Source: Acidovorax sp.
GTDB taxonomy: Bacteria > Pseudomonadota > Gammaproteobacteria > Burkholderiales > Burkholderiaceae_C
Length of the DNA stretch: 7,596 nt
Reading direction: 5' to 3'
Assembly: GCA_030150585.1 (NCBI GenBank)
Contig: JASLFM010000106.1
Coordinates: 1 to 7,596 of the forward strand
Shown: one piece after another, positions 1-6,289 of the stretch
How the letters are laid out: each line of letters opens with the position of its first letter
Position numbering within the stretch: position 1 is the stretch's first letter
Notes under the pieces: generated by a model
Database searches by the model: none
Seen by the model: only the letters and a program-made list of their open reading frames with translations
Told to the model about the DNA's origin: nothing
Translations under genes and position numbers: made by a program

Positions 1-178
1 CCAGCGGCGCGGTGAGCGGCTCCACGAACTTGCGGGCCTTGTCGTTGAGGCAGGAGGCCACCACGTCGGCCCCCATGGTGCGCGCCATGCGTGCGCAGCC
101 CCAGGCGATGCTGTGCTCGTTGGCGATGCCGAGGATGAGGCCTTTCTTGCCGGCCAGGCTGAATGGGTTGGATGTCAT
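1..178 (-). CDS. fabI: FabI-like enoyl-[acyl-carrier-protein] reductase, N-terminal 59 residues (runs off left edge)
   Basis: Only the first 59 residues are in the window. They read as the start of a FabI-type short-chain dehydrogenase/reductase, the NADH-dependent enzyme that reduces enoyl-ACP in the last step of each fatty-acid elongation cycle in the cytoplasm. After a short lead comes the FabI nucleotide-binding segment: GKKGLILGIANEHSIAWG at residues 10-27, matching the family pattern with GIAN and SIAWG, followed by LNDKAR at 44-49 where FabI has a similar Q/L-N-D-K stretch. The ATG at 178 is chosen because the frame is closed upstream by the TGA at 202-200, leaving no other good start; no strong Shine-Dalgarno is visible. 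It lies 21 nt after the unknown gene that follows phaC, so it is probably co-transcribed with phaC. A divergent FabI paralogue, or another SDR enzyme acting in acyl-CoA/PHA supply, cannot be excluded because the YxxxxxxK catalytic part is outside the window. Confidence 0.8.
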   Translation of the reverse strand, partial: MTSNPFSLAGKKGLILGIANEHSIAWGCARMARTMGADVVASCLNDKARKFVEPLTAPL

Positions 179-199
179 GGGAACCAGGTTGAAAGAGAT

Positions 200-586
200 T
201 CAGTCGTCGATGCCGTCGAACAGCGGTCGCAGATCGATGCCGGGCGCTCCCGAGGCGAAGCCCTTGCGCAACAGCCGTTCGTTGGCATACAGCAGGATGT
301 CGCGCGCGGCCTGCGCGCCGATGCTCTCGTCCGCAGCGATCTGCACGAACATGTCGTAGCGCAGCACCAGCAGGCCGCGCAGTTCTTCGCGCATGCGGGC
401 CTCGCGGCCCTGCGTGCCGGCGGCATCGCACTGCAGGGCGGCCTGCGCATCGGCGGGGGTCTGCAGCGGCAGGCGCAGCGCCTGGGCAAGAAACGCGATG
501 CGCGCGCCCAGGGCTTCCAGCTGTGCCACCAGGCGGCGCAGGTGCTCGGCGTTGGCTTCGTGCTCGTTGGCAGGCTCAATCCGCAT
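200..586 (-). CDS. Conserved-looking protein of unknown function, translationally coupled to phaC (128 aa)
   Basis: I do not recognise a named family. The 128-residue product is predicted soluble, with no signal peptide and no membrane segment. It looks mostly helical: an amphipathic stretch at about 12-38 rich in Leu/Ala/Arg, a linker at 40-58 containing the only Cys (C53), helices at about 60-85 and 87-107, and an acidic tail ending FDGIDD. Its ATG (586-584) lies inside the last codons of phaC and the reading frames overlap by 11 nt. There is no Shine-Dalgarno of its own, so it is probably translated by reinitiation after phaC termination. fabI follows 21 nt downstream in the same frame, separated only by this gene's TGA. 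The position suggests a role connected with PHA synthase or granules, but this is inference. It does not show an obvious phasin or PhaR motif. The shadow frame at 705-175 is not preferred because it lacks a supporting start and overlaps phaC deeply. Confidence 0.72.
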   Translation of the reverse strand: MRIEPANEHEANAEHLRRLVAQLEALGARIAFLAQALRLPLQTPADAQAALQCDAAGTQGREARMREELRGLLVLRYDMFVQIAADESIGAQAARDILLYANERLLRKGFASGAPGIDLRPLFDGIDD

Positions 587-2387
587 AGCGTGTCATGACA
601 TAGGTGCCGGGCGCGTCGCATACCGCGTGCTCGGCCCGCATCGCGGGGGGCTTGGCCGGCGCGCCCGAGCGCTCCCGGATCCAGGCGTGCATCGCCTCCC
701 ACCACGAGCCCTGCACCACGGGGGCCTGGGCCTTCCAGTCGTCGGGGTCGATCCAGCCGCTGCCGTCCTCCACGCTCGCGATCTGGTAGCTGCGGCGCGG
801 GCGGCCGGGTTCGCTGACGATGCCCGCGTTATGCCCGCCTTCGGCCAGCACGAAGGTGACGTGGGTATCGGTCTGCAGGTGGATCTTGTAGACCGACTTC
901 CAGGGCGACACATGGTCGCGCGTGGTGGCTACCACCATCAGGGGCGCGCTGATGTCCATGAGCGCCACGGTGGAGCCGGCGAAGCGGTAGCGGCCCGAGG
1001 CCAGCGCGTTGTTGAGGAACAGCGCGTCGAGGTACTCAGTGTGCATGCGCGCGGGCAGGCGCGTGGTGTCGGCGTTCCAGCTCATGAGGTCGAAGCGCGC
1101 ATCGTCCTCGCCCAGAAGGTAGCGGCGCGTGTTGCGCCCCCACAGCAGCCCGCGCGAGGCCAGGTAGACGAACGAGCCGCCCATCTGCTTGCCCGAGAGG
1201 TATCCGCGCTCGGCCATGGTCTGGCGCAGCGCGGCGAGCTGGTCCTCGTCGATGAACACGCCCAGTTCGCCGGGCTCGGTGAAGTCGGTCTGCGCGGCCA
1301 GCAGGATGACCGAGGCCAGTTCGGGCAGGTCCGCGGGGATCAGCGCCTGCTCCTTGGCCGTGCGTTCGCCCTGCTTCTTGCGCGCCAGCCGCCCGAGCGC
1401 CGCGGCAGCGATCGCGAGAAAGGTGCCGCCCAGGCAGTAGCCCACCGTGTGCAGCCGCTGGGCCCCGGTGCGCGACTTGGCGGCGGCCATGGCGGCAAGC
1501 ACGCCGGCACTCAGGTAGTCCTGCATCTTGAGGTCGCGGTCCGATGCATCCGGATTGCGCCAGGAAATGATGAACACCGTGTGACCCTGGTCCACGAGGT
1601 ACTTGACCATGGAATTGTGCGGCGACAAGTCCAGGATGTAGTACTTCATGATGCACGAGGGCACGATGAGCACGGGCTCTGGCAACACCTTGGCCGTGGT
1701 GGGTCGGTACTGGATCAGTTCGATGAGGTGGTTGCGAAAGACCACTTTGCCCGGCGTGACGGCCACGTCCTTGCCCACCGCGTATTCCAGCGGCTCAAGA
1801 TGCTCGGCGGGCGTGTCGGCACGGGCGCTCAAATGCTCGCGCAGGTCCTGCAGGAAAAAGCGCATGCCCTCGTGCAGCGAGCGGCCCTGGCTGGCGTGCG
1901 CCGAGCGCAGGACCTCGGGGTTGGTGAGGGCCCAGTTGGACGGCGCGATCGCATCCAGCGCCTGGCTGGTAAAGAAGTTCACCATGTGCTGGTGGTGGCG
2001 CGACACCCCCCCGCCCTGCTGCGCAGCATCGCGCCACCAGGTTTCCATGGCCTTGTAGCCTTCCTTGATCGCGCTGAAGGGCCACTCGCGCCAGGCGGCA
2101 TCGGCGAATCGGGCATCCTTCTCGGGTTCGGACTCGTGCGCGCCGCCGCTGGCGTTGTGCCAGGCCTGCAGCGAGAGGTCGAGCGCGCGCTGGGCCAGCA
2201 CCGCCTGGCGGCCCGGCGAGGCGAGCAGGTGCAGGGCCCAGTCGGCGTGCGCCAAGGCCAGCGCGATGGGCGACAGCCCGCTGTAGGAGCGCGCCATGTG
2301 GGCATGCACCGACGCATCGAACGCGCGGGCCGCACTGCGCTGAACTTCCCGGGGATGCTCGGGTTCGGACGGAGCCTCCAAGGCCAT
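576..2387 (-). CDS. phaC: Poly(3-hydroxyalkanoate) synthase, class I type (PhaC)
   Basis: This 603-residue protein polymerises (R)-3-hydroxyacyl-CoA into polyhydroxyalkanoate at the granule surface, releasing CoA. An N-terminal segment at about 30-70, with GLSPIALALAHADWALHL, matches the short PHBC_N domain; the PhaC N-terminal domain and the alpha/beta-hydrolase core follow. The lipase-like box is GYCLGG at 316-321 with nucleophile C318. The other triad members are D491 (in RDHVSPW) and H519 (in EGGHNAG). KYYILDL, HTVFIISWRNPD (269-280) and DLMSWNADTTRLP (W437) also align with class I synthases. Length is close to the Cupriavidus PhaC (589 aa); the extra is largely a basic insert at about 332-345 after the nucleophile. 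The start at 2387 is preferred over the ORF limit at 2444 because AGGA sits 7-9 nt upstream and the residues between look non-coding. No phaA, phaB or phaR is visible nearby. Motif agreement is strong; substrate chain length cannot be read. Confidence 0.95.
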   Translation of the reverse strand: MALEAPSEPEHPREVQRSAARAFDASVHAHMARSYSGLSPIALALAHADWALHLLASPGRQAVLAQRALDLSLQAWHNASGGAHESEPEKDARFADAAWREWPFSAIKEGYKAMETWWRDAAQQGGGVSRHHQHMVNFFTSQALDAIAPSNWALTNPEVLRSAHASQGRSLHEGMRFFLQDLREHLSARADTPAEHLEPLEYAVGKDVAVTPGKVVFRNHLIELIQYRPTTAKVLPEPVLIVPSCIMKYYILDLSPHNSMVKYLVDQGHTVFIISWRNPDASDRDLKMQDYLSAGVLAAMAAAKSRTGAQRLHTVGYCLGGTFLAIAAAALGRLARKKQGERTAKEQALIPADLPELASVILLAAQTDFTEPGELGVFIDEDQLAALRQTMAERGYLSGKQMGGSFVYLASRGLLWGRNTRRYLLGEDDARFDLMSWNADTTRLPARMHTEYLDALFLNNALASGRYRFAGSTVALMDISAPLMVVATTRDHVSPWKSVYKIHLQTDTHVTFVLAEGGHNAGIVSEPGRPRRSYQIASVEDGSGWIDPDDWKAQAPVVQGSWWEAMHAWIRERSGAPAKPPAMRAEHAVCDAPGTYVMTRYAD

Positions 2388-2495
2388 GGTGTATTCCTGA
2401 ACGTAACAAAGACAACAATCGGTAATTCTGCTGACACCCGTCAAGACGCCGATTGATGGAAGTCAACAAACTCCGAATCCCGAGTCCGCCTTCTG

Positions 2496-2555
2496 CCTTT
2501 TTCAAGAATCCACCCATAGCCCTCGTCTTTCAAGCGCTATAAGCTATCAATTCAG
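2496..2555 (-). repeat. Candidate copy of a dispersed Comamonadaceae intergenic repeat
   Basis: Read on the minus strand, the segment contains GATAGCTTATAGCGCTTGA, then GACGAGGGCTA, then ATTCTTGAAAAA. This order resembles an element I recall as recurrent between genes in Acidovorax, Comamonas and relatives, with a core like GATAGCT-nn-TAGCGCTTGA followed by AAGGGCTAGAGG and a CTTGAAA tail. It carries a short direct repeat (GCTAT-AA-GCTAT on the plus strand, 2536-2547) and the palindrome AGCGCT (2533-2538 region). Its function is unknown; it could be a degenerate mobile-element remnant or a regulatory or structured leader element. The match is from memory, not from a search, and the copy is imperfect. 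It ends about 32 bp before the PatZ-type start codon, so it would lie in the 5' leader of that gene or overlap its promoter. Confidence 0.4.
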
Positions 2556-2575
2556 AAGCAACCGCACCATCCACC

Positions 2576-2579
2576 GGAG
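2576..2579 (+). promoter_or_regulatory. Ribosome binding site of the PatZ-type gene
   Basis: GGAG lies 8 nt before the ATG at 2588. It fixes the start of the 907-residue protein at the beginning of the open frame rather than at an internal Met. Confidence 0.7.
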
Positions 2580-2587
2580 CAGCCCCC

Positions 2588-5311
2588 ATGCTGGACAAGC
2601 ACTACCTCACCCCCTTGTTCGCTCCCGGCTCGATCATCGTGCTCGCGGGCCCGCCCGATGCCGCAGACGCCCCCACGCGGGAGGCGCAGGCGTTGCTCGC
2701 CGCGCTGCGCGCGCAGGCCTTCACGGGCACCGTGACCCACCTGGACATCGAAGGCAGCGGCGGCACGCTGCACGACCTGGCCCACAGCCGCGCGGACCTG
2801 GCCATCATCGCGCTGCCCCACCGGCAGATGGCCTCGGGGCTCGAAGTGGCCGCGCGCCTGCGCTGCCGCGCCGCCCTGGTCCTGGGCAGCGGGGTGGACG
2901 CGCCGCTGGCCGCCTCGCTGCACCGGATCGCACAGCGTGAAGGCGTGCACCTGCTGGGCCCCAATTCGCTGGGCCTGCAACGCCCGAGCCTGCGGCTCAA
3001 CGCGAGCGCCGCGGGGCCGCTGGCGCAGGAAGGGCCGCTCGCGCTCGTGAGCCAGTCGGGCGCGCTCACCGCCGCCGTGCTCGACTGGGCGGGCGGCAAC
3101 GCCGTGGGTTTTTCCAGCGTGATCTCGCTGGGCGCCCACTCCGGCGTGGGCCTGGCCGAGGCCCTGGACTTCCTGGCGAACGACCCGCGCACGCACAGCA
3201 TCGCGGTGTGCATGGAAGGCATCCAGAATGCGCGCCGCTTCATGAGCGCGCTGCGCTCGGCCGCCAACGCCAAGCCAGTGGTGGTGCTCAAGGCAGGGCG
3301 CCACGAAGCGGGCTGCGCGGCCGCTCAGACGCACAGCGGCGCCCTGGTGGGCAGCGACGACGTGTTCGACGCGGCGCTGCGCCGCGCGGGCGCGGTGCGC
3401 GTGCGCTCGTTCGTGGAGCTGTTCTCGGCCGCCAAGTGCCTGGCCTCGCGCCACCGCCCTGGGGGCCGGCGTCTGGCCGTCGTCACCAACGGCGGCGGGC
3501 CCGGCGTGCTGGCAGCGGACTGGGCGAGCGACATCGGGCTGGACGTCGGCCGGCTGTCCGATACCGCCCGCGCCCGGCTGGCGCCGCAGCTGCCCGCATT
3601 GGCCACGCTGCACCATCTCATCGACCTCTCGGAGGAGGCCACTCCCGCGCACTACCGCGCGGCGATCGCCACGGCGCTGGCCGAGCGCGAGGTCGACGGC
3701 GTACTCGCCCTGCTCTCGCCCAAGCCCGGCATGGACGCGGCCGCCGTGGCCCAAGCCGTCGCCGATGCGCGCAAGGACGCCGGCACGGACGCCGACAAGC
3801 CCTTGCTCTCCTGCTGGATGGGCGACACCTCGGTGGCGCCCGCGCGCGAGGCGCTGCGCGCCGCGCAGATTCCCACCTTCCGCACGCCGGAGTCGGCCGT
3901 GGGCGCGTTCGGCAACATCGCCACCTACCACCACAACCAGCGCCTGCTGCTGCAGACGCCGCCGCCGCGCGCCGCCGCCCTGGCCGAGCCCGACATCGAA
4001 GGCGCGCGCCTGCTGATCGAGGGAGTGCTGGCCGAGCGCCGCACCACCCTTACCGAGATGGAGTCGAAGGCGCTGCTCGCGGCCTTCCACATCCCCGTGA
4101 CGCGCACCCTGCTCGCGCGCAGCGGCCACGAGGCCATGATGATCGCCACCCAGCTCGGCTTTCCCGTGGCGCTCAAGATCGACTCGCCCGATATCGCGCA
4201 CAAGTCCGACGTGGGCGGCGTGCAGCTGGGCGTGCCCAACGCCGCTGCCGTGCGCGACGCCTATGAGGCCATGGCGCAGCGCGTGGCGCGCCTGGCGCCC
4301 GGCGCGCGCGTGAACGGCGTGACAGTGCAGCCCATGGCGGGTGCGCGCCACGGGCGCGAGGTCTGCATCGGCCTCGTGACCGACGACCCCTTCGGCCCCG
4401 TCATCACCTTCGGCGCCGGCGGCACCATGATCGAGCTGATCGACGACCGCGCCATGGAACTGCCGCCGCTCAACCAGTTCCTGGCCCGCCACCTGATCGG
4501 CCGCGCACGCGTGGCGCGCACGCTGGGCGAATGGCGCGGCGCCGCTGCCGTCCACACCGAAGCCCTGGAGCAGGTGCTGCTGCGCGTGTCCGAGATGGCC
4601 TGCGCCCTGCCCCAGCTGCGCGAGATGGACATCAACCCGCTGATCGTCGATGCCGAAGGCGCCGTGGCCGTGGATGCACGCATCACCGTCGCCGAGGCCG
4701 CCGTGCCCGCCGCGGGCCACCACGGCCCCTACGGCCACCTGTCCATCCAGCCCTATCCGGCGGGCCACGAGCGGACCTGGCCCCTGCGCCACAGCAGGGA
4801 CGGCAGCGGCGAATACCTGGTGCGCCCCATCCGCCCCGACGACGCGCAGATGATCCAGCGCCTGGTGCGCGAGCTCTCGCCCGAGAGCCGCTACTTCCGC
4901 TTCGCCTCGCGCATCCCCGAGCTGCCGCCCTCCATGCTGGCGCGCTTTACGCTCATCGACTACGACCGCGACATGGCCCTGGTCGCCGTGCACCGCGAGC
5001 GCACGGCCAGCGACGTGGGCGAGACCCGGACCACCGAGCGCATCGTCGGGGTGTCGCGCTACGCCATCAACCCCGACCCGACAAGCTGCGAGTTCGCACT
5101 GCTGGTGGCCGACGACTTCGCCGACCAGGGCCTGGGCACCCGCCTGATGCACAGCATCATGGACGTGGCGCGCGAGCGGGGCCTGGCCGAAATCCAGGGC
5201 CTGGTGCTGGCGGACAACAGCAAGATGCTCAAGCTCATGCGCCGCCTGGGCTTCGAGGTGCGCCCCTACCCGGAGGAACCGGAGTTCCGCCTGGTGGTGC
5301 ACGCGCTGTAG
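2588..5311 (+). CDS. patZ: PatZ/Pat-type protein: NDP-forming acyl-CoA synthetase domains fused to GNAT lysine acetyltransferase
   Basis: The 907-residue protein has the Pat layout of Salmonella Pat and E. coli PatZ (about 886 aa). Order: CoA-binding Rossmann domain (about 1-130), with GPNSLG at 124-129; succinyl-CoA-ligase-like domain with SQSGAL (155-160) and THSGALVGSD (H249); ATP-grasp domain (about 489-710), with K530 in VALKIDSPDIAHKSD, H538, and FGAGGTMIELIDD; then a GNAT domain (about 743-900), with E835 in CEFALLV and the acetyl-CoA loop QGLGTR at 847-852. Known Pat proteins acetylate and inactivate AMP-forming acetyl-CoA synthetase, using acetyl-CoA sensed by the ligase-like part. 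Unlike E. coli PatZ, this protein keeps the active-site histidine (H249), so true ADP-forming ligase activity is possible. It is transcribed divergently from phaC; the NodI-like gene follows 38 nt after its TAG stop. Family assignment is strong; which activity operates in vivo is inference. Confidence 0.93.
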   Translation: MLDKHYLTPLFAPGSIIVLAGPPDAADAPTREAQALLAALRAQAFTGTVTHLDIEGSGGTLHDLAHSRADLAIIALPHRQMASGLEVAARLRCRAALVLGSGVDAPLAASLHRIAQREGVHLLGPNSLGLQRPSLRLNASAAGPLAQEGPLALVSQSGALTAAVLDWAGGNAVGFSSVISLGAHSGVGLAEALDFLANDPRTHSIAVCMEGIQNARRFMSALRSAANAKPVVVLKAGRHEAGCAAAQTHSGALVGSDDVFDAALRRAGAVRVRSFVELFSAAKCLASRHRPGGRRLAVVTNGGGPGVLAADWASDIGLDVGRLSDTARARLAPQLPALATLHHLIDLSEEATPAHYRAAIATALAEREVDGVLALLSPKPGMDAAAVAQAVADARKDAGTDADKPLLSCWMGDTSVAPAREALRAAQIPTFRTPESAVGAFGNIATYHHNQRLLLQTPPPRAAALAEPDIEGARLLIEGVLAERRTTLTEMESKALLAAFHIPVTRTLLARSGHEAMMIATQLGFPVALKIDSPDIAHKSDVGGVQLGVPNAAAVRDAYEAMAQRVARLAPGARVNGVTVQPMAGARHGREVCIGLVTDDPFGPVITFGAGGTMIELIDDRAMELPPLNQFLARHLIGRARVARTLGEWRGAAAVHTEALEQVLLRVSEMACALPQLREMDINPLIVDAEGAVAVDARITVAEAAVPAAGHHGPYGHLSIQPYPAGHERTWPLRHSRDGSGEYLVRPIRPDDAQMIQRLVRELSPESRYFRFASRIPELPPSMLARFTLIDYDRDMALVAVHRERTASDVGETRTTERIVGVSRYAINPDPTSCEFALLVADDFADQGLGTRLMHSIMDVARERGLAEIQGLVLADNSKMLKLMRRLGFEVRPYPEEPEFRLVVHAL

Positions 5312-5349
5312 AGGGAGCCGGTGCGGCGGGTGTTGCAAAATCCCGCTCC

Positions 5350-6288
5350 ATGCCCCCACCGCTGTTCGAAGCCACCGGCCTGCGCAAGCGCTACGGCGAC
5401 ACCACCGTGGTCGACGGTGTGTCGTTCGCCATCGCGCCGGGCGAATGCCTGGGGGTGATCGGCCCCAACGGGGCGGGCAAGACCACCACCATCCGCATGT
5501 GCCTGGGCCTCACCGCGCCGGACGGCGGCACGGTGCAGTTCCATGCCGATGGGTCCACCCTGCACATGCCCCAGGACGCGCTGGCCATCAAGGCGCAGCT
5601 CGGCGTGGTGACGCAGTTCGACACGCTGGACCCCGACTTCACCTGCGCCGAGAACCTCGCCGTGTTCGGCCGCTACTTCGGCCTGAAGCAACGCGAGATG
5701 CAGGAACGCATTCCGCGACTGCTCGAATTCGCGGCACTGTCGCACAAGGCCAGCGCCCGGCCCGGCGAACTCTCGGGCGGCATGCGGCGGCGGCTGTCGC
5801 TGGCGCGCGCGCTGGTCAACGAGCCGCGCCTCTTGCTGCTCGACGAGCCCACCACGGGCCTGGACCCGCAGGCGCGCCACCTGATGTGGGAGCGGCTGCA
5901 GTTGCTGCTCCAGCAGGGCACATCCATCCTGCTCACCACCCATTTCATGGACGAGGCCGAGCGCCTGTGCTCGCGCCTGCTCGTGCTCGACCACGGCCGC
6001 AAGATCGCCGAAGGCCGCCCGCGCGAATTGATTGCCGAGCACCTGGAACGCGAGGTGGTTGAGGCCTACGGCAATGGCGCCCTGGCCCTGGCTCAAGACG
6101 CCCCGCTGCGGCCCTTCGCGCAGCGCGTGGAGGTCAGTGGCGAGACCGTGTTCTTCTACACGCAGGACGCAAGGCCGCTGCTGCAGGCCCTGGCCGCGCA
6201 CGCGCACCTGCGCACCCTGCACCGGCCCGCGAACCTGGAGGACCTGTTCCTCAAGCTCACGGGCCGCCAGATACGGGAAGATGGCTGA
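5350..6288 (+). CDS. nodI: NodI-type ABC transporter ATP-binding protein
   Basis: This 312-residue ATPase powers an ABC-2 exporter at the inner membrane, pairing with the permease encoded next. All nucleotide-binding motifs are intact: Walker A GPNGAGKT (38-45, K44), Q-loop Q89, signature LSGGM (141-145), Walker B LLLLDEP (161-167, E166), D-loop LDP (171-173) and switch H198. Features specific to the NodI/DrrA branch include QFDTLDPDFT (89-98), FGRYFG, EVVEAYG (235-241), the C-terminal VEVSGETVFFY segment and the closing NLEDLFLKLTGR. Rhizobial NodI is about 300 aa, so the length fits. The ATG at 5350 is chosen because the frame upstream reads into the PatZ-type gene and contains no other start close to the homologous N-terminus. 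No Shine-Dalgarno precedes it; CAAAAT at 5336-5341 and a GC-rich hairpin occupy the leader. The symbol reflects similarity only: no nodulation genes are present. Confidence 0.92.
   Translation: MPPPLFEATGLRKRYGDTTVVDGVSFAIAPGECLGVIGPNGAGKTTTIRMCLGLTAPDGGTVQFHADGSTLHMPQDALAIKAQLGVVTQFDTLDPDFTCAENLAVFGRYFGLKQREMQERIPRLLEFAALSHKASARPGELSGGMRRRLSLARALVNEPRLLLLDEPTTGLDPQARHLMWERLQLLLQQGTSILLTTHFMDEAERLCSRLLVLDHGRKIAEGRPRELIAEHLEREVVEAYGNGALALAQDAPLRPFAQRVEVSGETVFFYTQDARPLLQALAAHAHLRTLHRPANLEDLFLKLTGRQIREDG
6275..6280 (+). promoter_or_regulatory. Ribosome binding site deciding the permease start
   Basis: GGGAAG lies within the last codons of the NodI-like gene, 9 nt before ATG 6290 but with no spacing to ATG 6281. 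This favours 6290 as the main start of the permease. Confidence 0.5.
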
Positions 6289-6289
6289 T

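Larger units (their letters stand above)
2388..2587. promoter_or_regulatory. Divergent intergenic region between phaC and the PatZ-type gene
   Basis: This 200-bp stretch is the only sizeable non-coding DNA in the window, is clearly richer in A/T than its surroundings, and must carry the 5' signals for both divergent genes. On the minus strand, two TTGAC elements occur in direct orientation (TTGACT at 2466-2461 and TTGACG at 2444-2439), 22 bp apart, i.e. about two helical turns. The second could be a -35, with only a weak 3-of-6 match to a -10 at 2420-2415 (GATTGT) after an 18-nt spacer. On the plus strand, TATAAG at 2538-2543 resembles a -10 but has no fitting -35 and lies inside the candidate repeat. 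No convincing sigma-70 promoter can be assigned by eye, so start sites are unresolved. No terminator or small ORF is seen here. Confidence 0.5.

Noticed and set aside
2388..2444. Longer PhaC N-terminus starting at 2444
   Set aside because: The 19 added residues are Cys-rich and unlike PhaC, the DNA is intergenic in base composition, and AGGA is positioned for ATG 2387.
393..2456. 687-codon open frame on the plus strand opposite phaC
   Set aside because: It is antisense to a gene with full PHA synthase motifs; its translation is Arg/Gly/His/Ala-rich with no recognisable domain. Long antisense frames are expected in DNA with G/C-biased third positions.
4531..5349. Upstream extension of the NodI-like reading frame into the PatZ-type gene
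   Set aside because: The added residues are Arg/Pro-rich frame-shadow sequence of the GNAT region; homology to ABC ATPases begins at about 5350.
5312..5349. Rho-independent terminator between the PatZ-type and NodI-like genes
   Set aside because: The inverted repeat is interrupted and no T-run follows; the ATG begins immediately after it.
2552..5359. 935-codon open frame on the minus strand covering the whole PatZ-type gene
   Set aside because: Its composition is dominated by His, Gln, Arg, Gly and Ala with no domain pattern, as expected for the mirror of a GC3-rich gene. The plus-strand frame carries clear catalytic motifs and a ribosome site.
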